Below are positions 1 through 11,550 of a stretch of 64,000 nt of DNA, in pieces. The DNA is from Cymbidium sinense (taxonomy: Eukaryota > Streptophyta > Magnoliopsida > Asparagales > Orchidaceae): NCBI GenBank assembly GCA_021442155.1, contig CM038225.1:79744925-79808924 (forward strand), given 5' to 3'. The notes under the pieces are model-generated. The model was not told the DNA's origin. It searched no databases and saw only the letters and a program-made list of their open reading frames with translations. The first letter of the stretch is position 1; the number at the start of each line of letters is the position of its first letter. A program made the translations under genes and the position numbers.

Positions 1-2590
1 AAAAAATGAATAAATTATATAATATAGTCCCATAAAGGCTTTCCATAAGAAGAAGATTCACTAGATATAACTCCTTATTTACATTAGATATATATTTTAG
101 GCTTTTCAAATATGAAATAGGACAACTTTTCAAATATTAAATTAGTCAACACATTAAATCATTTATCATGTTCACCTTCCAAGGCTAAGCCCTCATAAGT
201 TGTAATGCTAAGAGCTATGGACAACAAGTCGTCCTTGAATAGGAGACTGGTGGGCTGGTAGATTCCTGCACTTAGCATGTTAAGGGTGGTATTGTAATTG
301 AGGTCAAAGATCAACATGACGAGTTTCAACGCTCATCATTAAAAGTCATTGCAATGTCTATTATATTGATCGATGGTGGTATCATAATGGTTTTGGTGCC
401 ATAAGTTTCTAATTTACTTCAGATGTTTAGTTCCAAGTGTGTCAATGTTATTTTATTCTTCTATATTGATGTGATTGTTGATAAGCTCCAAAATTTTAGC
501 TAACATCTTTGATTAAATCAAGCATGCATTTGAATGATCCTTCTTTGAAACCCTATGTGAGCATTTTTTTTTTATTCAAAGCATGTGCCAAATCATTAGA
601 GGAATTTGTCAGGCTCCTAATGAATTTCTAAAAGAGTCTAGGAGTTCTTCGACAATATTCAGGACATGTATATATTATGTGATGAAATGCTTTTTGACTT
701 ACAAAGAAGGGAATGCTTCCAAAATGAGGCAAATAAACCATCAGAGTGATGATTCTTTAAAGGTGGTGAAGAGTAGCCTACACCTTATCGTATTGTCCAT
801 GGTTGTCAAGTTTCATTTACCCTTTATACTAATCAAGATTGGGGGGATTTTAAATTTTATTGAGGAGGCATACCTCAATGATTTCATAGGAGAAAGCATT
901 AATAAGTTAGCCAATGCTCCTCAACGCTCTAAGATATAGCAATCTTCTTATTACTTTTTAGATAATAGATGTGATAGGCTATTGAGGTTGAGAATAAAAT
1001 ATGATAACTTAATGGCCACAAAGGAAGAGAGGATTCTATAGATATATCATTGAAGACACTTATGTGAGGAAGTCTTTTGTCACTTGCTCAAGGATGCCTT
1101 GGATCATTCTCATGATCCTCTCTTTCATCTTAACAAGATGTCAATTTCTAAGAATCTCTTGGTGCTCTATCTCCACCGATTTGTATATTTATTATTGTTC
1201 CTTATTGTGTACTTGCAAGGCTTGTCATGAGATCCATGACATCATTCCATGCTCCTCATATATTGGAGGATGTTATATTTGATTTTGCTTAAAAATAAGA
1301 TTGATTATAAAAATAAGAGGCAGAAAAGAGACATAAGATTACTTTTGTGATTTCTTATTATTAGAAAATAGAGAACTCAAGAAAATAAATCATGCCCTAG
1401 ATTTGCCTTCTAATCCTCTATTTATAAGTGGGAATATATGTGTAGCTTTGTAGGAGTGTTATATTTGATAGAATGAATAAACTATATAATATAGGCCCAT
1501 GAAGACATGCCATAAGATGAAGATTCATTAGATGTAGTACTTACATGAGAGATATATTTCATGCTTTTTACAAATGAAATGAGCCTACAAGACATCATTG
1601 GCGGACTCACCTTCCGTGGCCAATCCTTTGCAAGTCGCTATGCTAAGAGCTATGGACACCAAGTCATCTTTAGGATCGAGTAATTAGGTGAGTAACCTCA
1701 TGCAATCATCTCTTGGGATTTGGACCACTTGATCTCATTGATGATTTATTTTGATTGATTATAAGGGAAAAAGAAATGAACTCATAGCAAATCCTAACAG
1801 ATTCACTATGCTAACTCTTCTTAATATGCCAAGTTGACTCAGTCTAAGCTAAAATGATTCTAGCTAATAATACCTATTCTTGATTAGCAACATTGATAGA
1901 CTTGTTGAGCTCCTATTTAAATGAGTAAGCATATAAAATCTAGATCTTAGTGCCAATCACCGAATCTAATCGAATGTCACTCAAGAATACAAAATAGATA
2001 AAAAAATTCAAGCATTGAATGGTCGTGAAACAAACCATTACCAAGCTTGAAAAAAAAACATATATTTTCCTGCCCATTACATGACCATTCAATTAAACAA
2101 CGTGCGCAAATACTCATTTTTGACAAAATTTTCCTCCGCATTGAAACTATATGAATAAGTACCTAATGGATATTAGAGAAGTCAGATTTAACTCTTCTAA
2201 GGTATATGATGAGATTACTTTTGATGAATTTAATGATGCATTTAATGAACTAAGATGTAAAATTGGAGTGAAGAAGTTGAGCCCTAATGATAACTAGGTT
2301 AAAAATTAGTGATTTGAAGTTCATGTGTACTTTAAATCTAGGTCCTCTAGTTAAGGCCAACAACTTTGCCAACTCCTCCAAAGACCAAGCACTTGTATAG
2401 ATTCATTATAACATTAAGAATTTATGGGACACAAGAATCAATCTCTTAAAACACTCGTACCACATCAATCTCTCAAGAAAACAACTTCAGAACTGAATAA
2501 GTTCAGCATTCTTAACAGGAAAAAATTGTTCCTCACCTCACTCTGTCTTATCTCAAAACAATCAATATGTGGGCTAAAGCTTTGGAAAAC
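1..2590. repeat. 2.6-kb direct duplication, copy A
   Basis: Copy A of a large direct repeat; copy B is 2920-5487, an offset of about 2919 bp. The copies run collinearly, with scattered substitutions and 1-10 bp indels, from an AAAAAATGAATAAATTATAT start to a shared GCTTTGGAAAAC end. About 330 bp (2591-2919) separate them and have no counterpart in copy B. Short open frames inside (583-939, 1064-1282) are not equally preserved in the two copies and match no family I recognise. A 200-bp segment occurs twice inside each copy (8-240 and 1473-1677). Window position 1 falls inside the repeat, so its true left edge may lie outside. It may be a decayed transposon, but no diagnostic TE domain is visible. 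Confidence 0.9.
1473..1677. repeat. About 200-bp diverged segment, four copies across 1-4580
   Basis: Related, more diverged copies lie at about 8-240, 1473-1677, 2927-3155 and 4374-4576. Each begins GAATAAA(C/T)TATATAATATAG and later contains ATGCTAAGAGCTATGGACA. The copies are 1.45-1.47 kb apart. The DNA between successive copies is not obviously homologous within a unit. They might be old LTR remnants or a tandem-repeat core; I cannot decide. Confidence 0.75.
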
Positions 2591-2919
2591 TCATATTTAC
2601 ACCAAGAAAGAAAAGAACCTGAATAGCAACAGAAAATTGAAATAGCTGCATATTATACTGATGTTTAGGGATTAAATTTAGGGTGTTAAGCTTGATTTTA
2701 ATTTTAAATTTATCTTAAGATTTCAATTTAGTATTTGATTTGATTTGTTATTTTATTTTGATTTATTCATTTAGTCACTAAGTGTAGTGTCATAAGTGCT
2801 TAATTAGGAAACTTTCTAATCTAAGATTAGATGTCTTAATTACTAAGATCGGGGATGATGTCAATCTCATTCAAAAATGAGGTCAATAATAGATAACTCT
2901 ATAAGAGAGTTATATTTTA

Positions 2920-5487
2920 AAAAAATGAATAAATTATATAATATAGTCCCATAAAGGCTTTCCATAAGAAGAAGATTCACTAGATGTAACTCCTTATTTA
3001 CATTAGATATATATTTTAGGTTTTTCAAATATGAAATAGGACAACTTTTCAAATATTAAATTAGTCAACATTAAATCATTTATCATGCTCACCTTCCAAG
3101 GCTAAGCCCTCATAAGTTGTAATGCTAAGAGCTATGGACAACAAGCGTCCTTGAATAGGAGACAGGTGGGCTAGTAGATTCCTGCACTTAGCATGTTAAG
3201 GGTGGTATTCTAATTCAGGTCAAAGATCAACATGACGAGTTTCAACGCTCATCATTAAAAGTCATTGCAATGTCTATTCTATTGATTCAGATGGTGGTAT
3301 CATAATGGTTTTGGTGGTGCTGTCATAAATTTCTAATTTACTTCAGATGTTTAGTTCCAAGTGTGTCAATGTTATTTTATTCTTCTATATTGATGTGATT
3401 GTTGATAAGCTCCAAATTTTTAGTTAACATCTTTGATTAAATCAAGCATGCATCTGAACGATCCTTCTTTGAACCCCTATGTGAGCATTTTTTATTCAAA
3501 GAATGTGCCAAATCATTAGAGGAATTTGTCAGGATCCTAATGAATTTCTAAAAAAGTCTAGGAGTTCTTCGACAATATTCAGACATGTATATATTATGTG
3601 ATGAAATGCTTTTTGACTTACAAAGAAGAGAATGCTTCCTAAGACGAGGCAAATAAACCATCAGAGTGATGATTCTTTAAAGGTGGTGAAGAGTAGCCTA
3701 CACCTTATCGTATTGTCCATGGTTGTCAAGTTTCATTTACCCTTTATACTAATCAAGATGGGGGATTTTAAATTTTATTGAGGGGGCATACCTCAATGAT
3801 TTCATAGGAGAAAGCATTAATAAGTTAGCCAATGCTCCTCAACGCTCTAAGATATAGCAATCTTCTTATAGCTTTTTAGATAATAGATGTGATAGGCTAT
3901 TGAGGTTGAGAATAAAATATGATAACTTAATGGCCACAAAGGAAGAGAGGAGTCTATAGATATATCATTGAAGACGCTTATGTGAGTAGGTCTTTTGTCA
4001 CTTGCTAAAGGATGCCTTGGATCATTCTCATGATCCTCTCTTTCATCGTAACAAGATGTCAATTTCTAAGAATCTCTTGGTGCTCTATCTCCACTGATTT
4101 GTATATTTATTATTGTTCCTTATTATGTACTTGCAAGGCTTGTCATGAGATCCATGACATCATTCCATGCTCATCATATATTGGAGGATGTTAAATTTTA
4201 TTTTGCTTAAAAATAAGAGGGAGAAAAGAGACATAAGATTACTTTTGTGATTTCTTATTATTAGAAAATAGAGAACTCAAGAAAATAAATCATGCCCTAG
4301 AATTGCCTTCTAATCCTCTATTTATAAGTGGGAATATATGTGTAGCTTTGTAAGAGTGTTATATTTGATAGAATGAATAAACTATATAATATAGGCCCAT
4401 GAAGACATGCCATATGATGAAGATTCATTAGATGTAGTACTTATATGAGATATATATTTCATGCTTTTACAAATGAAATGAGCCTACAAGACATCATTGG
4501 CGGACTCACCTTCCGTGACCAATCCTTTGCAAGTTGCTAAGCTAAGAGCTATGGACACCAAGTCATCTTTAGGATCGAGTAATTAGGCGAGAAACCTCAT
4601 GCAATCATCTCTTGGGATTTGGACTACTTGATCTCATTGATGATTTATTTTGATTGATTATAAAGGCAAAAGAAATGAACTCATAGCAAATCCTAACAAA
4701 TTCACTATGCTAACTCTTCTTAATATGGCAATTTGACTCAGACTAAGCTAAAATGATTCTAGGTAATAATACCTATTCTTGATTAGCAACATTGATAGAC
4801 TTGTTAAGCTCCTATTTAAATGAGTAAGCATATAAAATCTAGATCTTAGTGCCAATCACCGAATCTAATCGAATGTCACTCAAGAATACAAAATAGATAA
4901 AAAATTCAAGCATTGAATGGTCGTGAAACAAACCATTACTAAGCTTGAAAAATAAAATATTTTCCTGCCCATTCCATGACCATTCAATTAAACAACGTGC
5001 ACAAATACTCATTTTTGACAAATTTTTCCGCCGCATTGAAATTATACGAATAAGTACCTAATGAATATTAGAGAAGTCAGATTTAACTCTTCCGAGGTAT
5101 ATGATGAGATTACTTATGATGAATGTAATGATGCATTTAATGAACTAACATGTAAAATTGGAGTGAAGAAGTTGAGCCCTAATGATAACTAGATTAAAAA
5201 TTAGTGATTTGAAGTTCATGTGTACTTTAAATCTAGGTCCTATAGTTAAAGGCCAACAACTTTGCCAACTCCTCCAAAGACCAAGCACTTGTATAGATTC
5301 ACTATAACATTAAGAATTTATGGGACACAAGAATCAATCTCTTAAAACACTCGTACCACATCAATCTCTCAAGAAAACAACTTGAGAACTGAAAAAGTTC
5401 AGCGTTCTTAACAGGAAAAAATTGTTCCTCACCTCACTCTCTCTTATCTCAAAACAATCAATATGTGGGCTAAAAGCTTTGGAAAAC
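2920..5487. repeat. 2.6-kb direct duplication, copy B
   Basis: Second copy of the repeat at 1-2590, ending abruptly 386 bp beyond the stop codon of the minus-strand BTB gene. After GGAAAAC at 5481-5487 the sequence departs from copy A and enters what is probably the gene's 3' flank. The near-identity of the copies points to a fairly recent segmental duplication. The reading frames seen in copy A are altered here by indels, which argues against a conserved protein. Confidence 0.9.
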
Positions 5488-5872
5488 AGAAGATTAAAAA
5501 ATAGGATATTTTTTAAGTGAATCAATTACATGTGGAAGAGCTGAGCTTCTGGATCCTATCTGTGAAAACTGTATGTAAATGCCCTTTAACAAGCAATATT
5601 TGTCTGCAGGTAAATGAACAGTTGAACTGCAATTATACAGCCTACACAGGGAAGAAAATTTGGAACTTTAGCTTAATGATACATGCAGACATCGTACACC
5701 CTCCTCTTCTTTAAGTTTCAACAACAGCAAAAACAAAGTGCACATAAAATTCCATTTAAAGTAACATACTGCATTTTTTTTTTTCGTCACAAAGCTATTT
5801 TCGGCACTGAAAATCTCAATCATTCATAACAGATTTTTTTTTTTTCAATCACTTGAAAACTAAAACCTGAGA
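5488..5872. other. Probable 3' UTR and flank of the BTB gene
   Basis: This unique sequence lies between the end of the 2.6-kb duplication and the stop codon of the minus-strand BTB gene. It contains A/T homopolymers near 5777 and 5830. No separate coding sequence is supported, and the 3' processing site cannot be placed with confidence. Confidence 0.5.
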
Positions 5873-8645
5873 CTAATTTAACTTCCTATCAGATTGCAGT
5901 GTATTCCCTTGCTGCTCCACATAAGGCCTAATGAAAGTTCTCCTCCACCATACCTCAAAAGCTCTCTGAAGATTTGGGCAGTTATCACCAACTTTCAGAA
6001 AACTACTCAACCAAGAAAGCATCAGGGTTTGCTGATCTTCCAATGGAAGAGTTAAAATGGTTCGGCCAATTCCTTCTTCCACGACTTTGCGATCAAACGA
6101 CCGACATCCGTGCTGCAACCAGCTGTAGTCGTCGATAAGCGGTTGCAACCAAAGCTGCAAAAGCATTTGACGAGTGTCCTTCGATGGAAGCATCTCTCCT
6201 TTTCCAATGCCAACGAAAATCCTAGCTGTGATACAGCTAACGAGATGTCGTGAAACAATTGGCAGTTTAGGATGTAATGAAGCCAGCTCTTCCTGGTTTG
6301 CCCAAATCACTAAAAAGTCATCTGCTATATGCCTATCTGATAAAATCTCAACTAACCATAGAAGATTATCTGCCTCAAGAGCTATCTGTCTTGTGCTTGT
6401 TTCTTTCTTTGCTAAATCCTTGTCTGGAAAATCAGGTTCAGATGCTTCCCTAAATAGAAGCAAAAGAGACTGTAGGCAGCTCTGACAGGAATTGTACAAT
6501 GTTTCTGAACATATGTCCGCAGAATCACTCATCCACTGGTTATTTTCCTTCAGAAGTTTGAGCACTAAAGACTTCATCTCGCGCCGACCTTTGTCTTCAT
6601 TGCTTTTGAGCACAAGTTCCAATATACGAGCAAGCGTATCATTGGGAGGGTTCGAAATATCCGAAGATACTCGTTTCAGGATAGGACTGATTCCGTTTTT
6701 ATCAATTCGAAGACAGCGAATAGAAGATACGATATTTTCTTCCTCATCTCCAACCCAGGGGACTGCTTCCAGGTAATCCAAGCAAGCCTTCACACACAAT
6801 TGGAAACCAAGTGCTTCAGCAACCTGCAAAATGCCACTTTTAATATAGTGAATAGATGCTGTCCTGATGCGCCATTAAACAAGGAAGAACATGGAAAAAG
6901 ACTTAGACTAGGAGATTAGTTATGGCAGAAAATCAGTAGCCATATTTGACCAATTTTGTTTTAATGAAACTGAAAAGTCAAGTTTGTCTGGATACATACA
7001 TTAAATAAAAGAAGGATGCTTACAAATACATAAACCAACAGAAGCAAACAGCCAGTGTTGGCTTTATCTTGCTTACAAATACATAAAAGTCAAGAATTAT
7101 GTGAAACTCCATCTGTCAAAAAGTTCCCTTGAAGAGGCCCTTTGGATTCCATCCATGGTGAAAAGAAGAAAAGAGAATGATGGGTCAGCTATTATAAAAG
7201 TTCAGGAATTGCAGCAAGTTCGGGTACTACAACAAAGTTTGGCTATTGTAGCAAATCAAGAAAAACCAGGAGGGGTTAAGGTTCGGGTTTTCTGTGGGCA
7301 GGGTTGGCTTTATCTTGCAACATTGGTTCTAAGTTCAGTAAAGAGAAGGATCTTTGTGACAGCAAGAAGGATGTTTGCTCACAAAAACATGAAAACTTCT
7401 TTTTCTCTCAACTTCTGACGGTATCGAAGAGGGATCTAAGCATTTATCTACCAAATTTGAATGAAGTGTAATCTCTCAATGCAACTCTCTTAAGTAGCAT
7501 GTAAAGGCTGGAAACACATTTTCGATTCTCCAACACATAATGGAGTATGTTTTGGACCATTCATACTACTTGGAATGGAGCATGTTTTAAACCATTTGTA
7601 CCACTTCGAACAATAAAGTTTTAGCAAATATCCTTGCTAATAAGGTTCTAATGCAAATTAAGAGTAATACTTCAAATGTTTAGCTAATAAACATATTTTA
7701 AAGACTATCTCAAATAATGTAACATAAATAGATCATAAAAAGTGAAGCATAACTCAAAGCAATTTCCATTTCTTCTACGTCATTTAGAGCCTGTGACAGT
7801 AGGATCAGAACCTACGGGCCAAGGGACAGTCTCAGGTAGACAGTTTCTATGCAAAACGAAGCCATTTCATGTCCCCCGCGGCATTCTTTTCCCTGGCGCA
7901 GCTGGGCCATCCTGGACTTGAACCAGAGACCTCGCCCGTGAAGTAAATCATCGCACCTACGCTATGATATAAAACAACCACCAAAAAGAAAAGGTTCACA
8001 GATTCCTGAATTTACCTTGAGCATGCGGAGTACATGAGCAACACTTAGCTTGATTAATCTCTGCTTAATTTCTTTGCAATACATTAGTCCGATAGCCTCA
8101 ACATAAATCTCCACATCTTCACAGTCACCAATCTCAATGCAGACTACAGGAGACTGCTTAGCAAGCTTCTCTGCAAAGAAACTGCTATGTTCCGAAAGAA
8201 TGTTCCGGTGAACATTCATCCTGACAGCAATATTTTCCTTACCAGACAAAATAACCTTTAAATCACACGTATCAGGCTTACCAAAACCAACTGATATCTT
8301 TCTTTGTGGATTCCCTGAATTTGCCTTTGCGACTCTCTCAGGGGTCATTGCAGCATTTAAACGAGAATTATCTGATGATAGACATTTTTGATCTTCAGAA
8401 GCTACCGGAGATTTTAATTGGTGAGAAAGCAGTCTTTTTTCCGCTGATGGGTTTGTGGATTTCTGGCCAGTGAGCTTTCTTGGTGGTGAACTCTTCTGTT
8501 TGTTCTGGTTGCTTTGATGTTTAATGGTCCTTTGAAACACAACTGGCGCAGGGCAACACCAGAATCCTTCTGGAGTCACAGCAATGGGGACATTTCTGAT
8601 CTTTGTTTGGCCGGGTTCGAGGCTTCTAACACGAAAATCTGCCAT
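5873..8645 (-). CDS. BTB/POZ domain protein, At3g50780-like (two coding exons)
   Basis: Coding exon 1 is 8645-8016 (210 codons) and exon 2 is 6823-5873 (316 codons plus stop), joined in phase 0 across a GT-AG intron to give 526 residues. The N-terminus carries the family signature TKIRNVPIAVTPEGFWCC (about residues 14-31), followed by a Ser/Pro/Lys-rich disordered stretch. The BTB/POZ fold starts near residue 126 (CDLKVILSG, then MNVHRNILSEHSSFFAEKL) and ends close to the splice junction. The C-terminal half is the alpha-helical region of this plant family (VAEALGF, CLDYLEAVPW, WLVEILSDRH). Proteins of this type are thought to be substrate adaptors for CUL3 ubiquitin ligases; that role is inherited from the family, not shown here. 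The start is the first Met before the conserved N-terminus. The frame is intact and the length fits the family (about 520 aa in Arabidopsis, from memory), so this is probably the only functional gene in the window. Confidence 0.93.
7806..7851 (+). pseudogene. rrn23: Plastid 23S rRNA (rrn23) fragment
   Basis: ACCTACGGGCC followed by AAGGGACAGTCTCAGGTAGA and CAGTTTCTATG matches a conserved stretch of plastid 23S rRNA, recognised from memory. It is a short non-functional scrap in the BTB intron, in the opposite orientation to the trnI piece next to it. About 31 bp (7852-7882) between the two pieces were not identified. A mitochondrial copy of plastid DNA is an alternative immediate source. Confidence 0.75.
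7883..7961 (-). pseudogene. trnI-GAU: Plastid trnI-GAU 3' exon with flanking intron and spacer (NUPT)
   Basis: The minus strand reads the 3' end of the trnI-GAU group II intron (CGTAGGTGCGATGATTTACT). The 35-nt 3' exon follows (7937-7903: GGGCGAGGTCTCTGGTTC, then AAGTCCAGGATGGCCCA), then spacer GCTGCGCCAGGGAAAAGAAT. This is the trnI-trnA spacer region of the plastid rRNA operon. The 5' tRNA half is absent, so it cannot be a working tRNA gene. It shares the BTB gene's orientation and lies in its intron. Confidence 0.9.
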
Positions 8646-9700
8646 CCTAGGATTTATTTTGCATCAAAGGCATGCAATCTCAAGAAGATCTGTACTTATT
8701 GTAGCATGCGGAAATGCTGTTCATAGTGGCAGCTTAAATCTGCAGTGAAGTATTTAAAATTCAGAATCTAGCAAATGGTAGCTTAAGCTCAAAGTAGATG
8801 GCATGCCAATTAAAAATTAAAATCCAAGCAAAGCTAAACTGGAAGCTGAAGAAAGCCGAAATTTGTACTGTAGGACATGACACCAAACTAAATCCATCTA
8901 ACTTGGAAGTCCAGTAATAAATCAGATGGAAGAAAACTGTACAGATTCAAGCATAAAAGGTGCATTTTTTTTTTTTTTATCAAAAAACCAAGTTTTTGAA
9001 TTAAGTGCCAAAACAGAACAAATTGCTATAGAAAGAAAACAACTAGAAACTGATGAAGGGGAACTTCCATCTTTGAAATGCATAAACATAATCGTTCGAG
9101 TATGAAAGAAAAAGAGTCAAATTTGATAAACAAAAAACTTGTTTTGCAAAACGGATCAGCTAGAAACCAAACATAGAAAGCACAAACCCAGGTTCAAATC
9201 CAACAAAATGCAAGAATTAGAAAAAACCAATCAAACATTGGAAGCCAAAATCTTCAAAAACCAAGACCAAAGCACCCAACAAAAAGATAACAAACCTCAG
9301 CACTACCTTCAAAGTCCTTCCGTGCCTCCATTGATGAACCCGTTACCCTTTTTCAACACATTTCCGGCTTCTGTGTTTGGTTTCTAATGATGGAATCGAC
9401 CTCAAATGCCAAGCATGGAGGAAACAGTGGATGGAAGGTATTGCAGACAATGATGCGCACTTCGATCCATAACCATCTAATTTAAACGAGGAAGAAAGGA
9501 AATCAAAAGAGTGAAGGAGGAATCCAACGGCAGGCGCGACTTCTTTTTTCTTTAGCAGATGGGAATGTCTCTGCTTTTTCCATCCGGTTTATTCGAAGCC
9601 ATCACTATCATCTCTCTATTTCTCTCTCTCTCTCTCTCTCTTTTTCTCTGCTTTCTCAGTAACTCCTCATCTTATTACGCCCAGTGAGCTCGGACAGAGA
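8646..9700 (-). promoter_or_regulatory. Presumed 5' UTR and promoter region of the BTB gene, with GA tract
   Basis: This is the upstream flank of the BTB start codon. A (TC)n tract at about 9621-9640 reads as (GA)n on the gene strand, a common feature of plant 5' UTRs and core promoters. A 5' UTR intron is possible, since the start codon is about 1 kb from this tract, but no splice pair could be fixed. A poly-T run lies at 8967-8979. The small open frame at 9139-9387 (opposite strand) is not supported as a gene. Confidence 0.4.
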
Positions 9701-10649
9701 AGCGGAGCTGTTGTGAAGAATGAAATACCTAAACCACCCTTGCCTAGATTTACAATTTGGTTCGGATTTTGGTGCGACGACAAACGTCAATGCGTAGGAC
9801 CGACGAATATAGGTTTAGATATTTTTGTTTTATGAAGAACATTTAAAAATAAATAAATAATTTGATGCGATGGACTGACCAATATTGGATTATATATTTT
9901 AATTTAATAAAGATTTAAAATATTTTACGCTAATTTCATTTTTTTTAATATAAGCAACGAATTATTGTCTAATGAGGATAAGGGTATTATAACTTTACTA
10001 GTTTTTTATCTTCTGATTTAAATAAAGTTTAAATAAAGATGTACTATTCTGATAAAGAGGAGATGGTCCCAATTTTATCAAAAATAGCTAAGATTTTAAT
10101 TTCCCTTTCTTTATTAATTTAAACCATCTCATTCTTTTAACATTTAAATCAAACTGAATATTGCAATTAATACTTACCGAAAAAAAACAAATTTATACGA
10201 AAAATATATAAAAATATTTATTTTAGATTTAAGATGAATCAATCTTAATAAATGAAATAAAATTAATTTATTTATGAAAAATTTAGTCGAAATTAGTCCT
10301 AAAATTAAATAACATAAAATATATTTAATTTAAATATTTGCTGAGATATAAATTAAAGCGATGGGTTTATCATATCGTTTTTATAACATATTATGACTAA
10401 ATGGAAGTAATTTTATTTATGAACTTAATTCTATTGATATATATTTGCGGCGGTATCAGTAATTAAAAATTCTAGCAGGCTTATCAATAAAAAAAAGTTT
10501 TAAAGGTGTATCATTGAAATTTTCAAAAAAAAAAAAAAGAAAATCAATGGTGATGGGTCTAAAGAAGTTATTAAATTTACTGTGATTTAAAAAATCATTT
10601 GTTTAAATTTCAAAATATTTTTTTCTATAAGAATAAAGTTTCATATATC
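9701..10649. other. AT-rich intergenic DNA, nothing identified
   Basis: This stretch has no open frame, RNA gene or repeat that I could recognise. It contains A/T homopolymers (for example 10526-10539) and low-complexity AT sequence. Confidence 0.6.
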
Positions 10650-10654
10650 AACAT

Positions 10655-11545
10655 TGTTGACTGCTAGAGAATCAATTACGGTAGAATAAAATTACTTAAC
10701 CTTGTGAAATCCAAAGACATACAGATATTTGAAGAGTGAACAAACTCATTTTACGTAAAACCCCATGAAGAGGGTAAAATCCGCAGGCTGGCATAAAATC
10801 TTCCACTATGTATCTGTTTTGTACAAAATTTTCTCGGGATTCTGAATTATATATGAAAGCTACAATGGGATCTGAAATAACAATTATCTGATAAGAATTA
10901 AGTATACTTGTTGGTAGTGAAACAGCAGCGGTCAGCGGTCAGCAGCGCAATGCATGGTGATGCCGGCGGAGATATGCGGTAATCATCGATGGTGCCAGTA
11001 GTGGTTGATGGCGAAGCAACCGCAGTGAAAGTAATACCGACGTGGTCGATGGGACCAAGACTGGTCGCAATTGGGCGACCAGTGGTTCTGGTTAAGACCG
11101 GCAGTGGTGGCCGGCGACAGCGGCGGTACGGCGGTCGGCCGGCTACGTGGTCGGCGATCAGTGGTAACGATTATGCTGGAGGATTTTCGCTTTAGAGCTC
11201 TCTCTTCTCTTTCTTGGCTCACCCTGTGAAGAATGAAGAGTTATTTATAGATTAGAAAATGGCGTTTACGTAAAATATACGAAAATCCAAACCACTCCAT
11301 CTGGACGGCCGAAATGATTCTTTTCAATTATCTGATGATTTTAAGATTAACGCTTCAAATGAAGTCAATTGGAGATCTTGTACAGATGCACAAGATGACG
11401 CTTCGATTTGACTATAAACACATATTTAAGAACCGACCGATATCGCAAAAAATTTTCAATTATATTTTAAGCATCCGAAGTTCTCACTTAATCGATTGAC
11501 ATCAACATTCGTGCTTCGATTAGTGGAATTTTCAGTATCATATCA
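10655..11545 (-). mobile_element. Solo LTR of the Tat family, TSD AACAT
   Basis: This 891-bp LTR matches the LTR at 48564-49454 in length and content but lies on the minus strand. It begins TGATATGA at 11545 and ends TCAACA at 10655. It is flanked by identical 5-bp repeats, AACAT at 10650-10654 and 11546-11550, a complete insertion footprint. No PBS or internal sequence adjoins it. It therefore probably arose by recombination between the two LTRs of a full element. The LTR TATA region (TTATTTATAGATT at 11241-11253, read on the minus strand) and the GC-rich CACCGCCG-type segment near 10925-11165 are both present. Short open frames in that segment (10983-11222) are compositional. Confidence 0.93.
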
Positions 11546-11550
11546 AACAT

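Larger units (their letters stand above)
6824..8015 (-). other. Intron of the BTB gene, with organellar DNA
   Basis: On the gene strand the donor is CTCAAG|GTAAATTC (exon ends at 8016) and the acceptor is TTTTGCAG|GTTGCT (exon resumes at 6823). The intron is 1192 bp and phase 0. It contains plastid-derived pieces at 7806-7851 and 7883-7961, the nearer one only 54 bp from the donor. An open frame at 7101-7418 on the opposite strand has no recognisable homology and is treated as chance. Confidence 0.88.

Noticed and set aside
583..1282. Open frames of 118 and 72 codons in the 2.6-kb duplication
   Set aside because: The frame at 583-939 is broken by indels in the second copy and neither matches a family I know. 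No coding constraint is visible.
1..1680. The segments at 8-240 and 1473-1677 as an LTR pair
   Set aside because: No PBS, PPT, TG...CA ends or coding domain could be found, and further copies continue at the same spacing.
7101..7418. 105-codon open frame in the BTB intron, opposite strand
   Set aside because: It has no recognisable domain, lies antisense in an intron and has ordinary AT-rich context. Most likely chance.
7903..7937. Possible nuclear tRNA gene
   Set aside because: Only the 35-nt 3' exon of plastid trnI-GAU with its intron end is present. The 5' half is missing, so no cloverleaf can form.
10983..11222. Overlapping plus and minus open frames of 68-79 codons
   Set aside because: They lie in the GC-rich part of a solo LTR; the same region in other LTR copies does not keep the frames.
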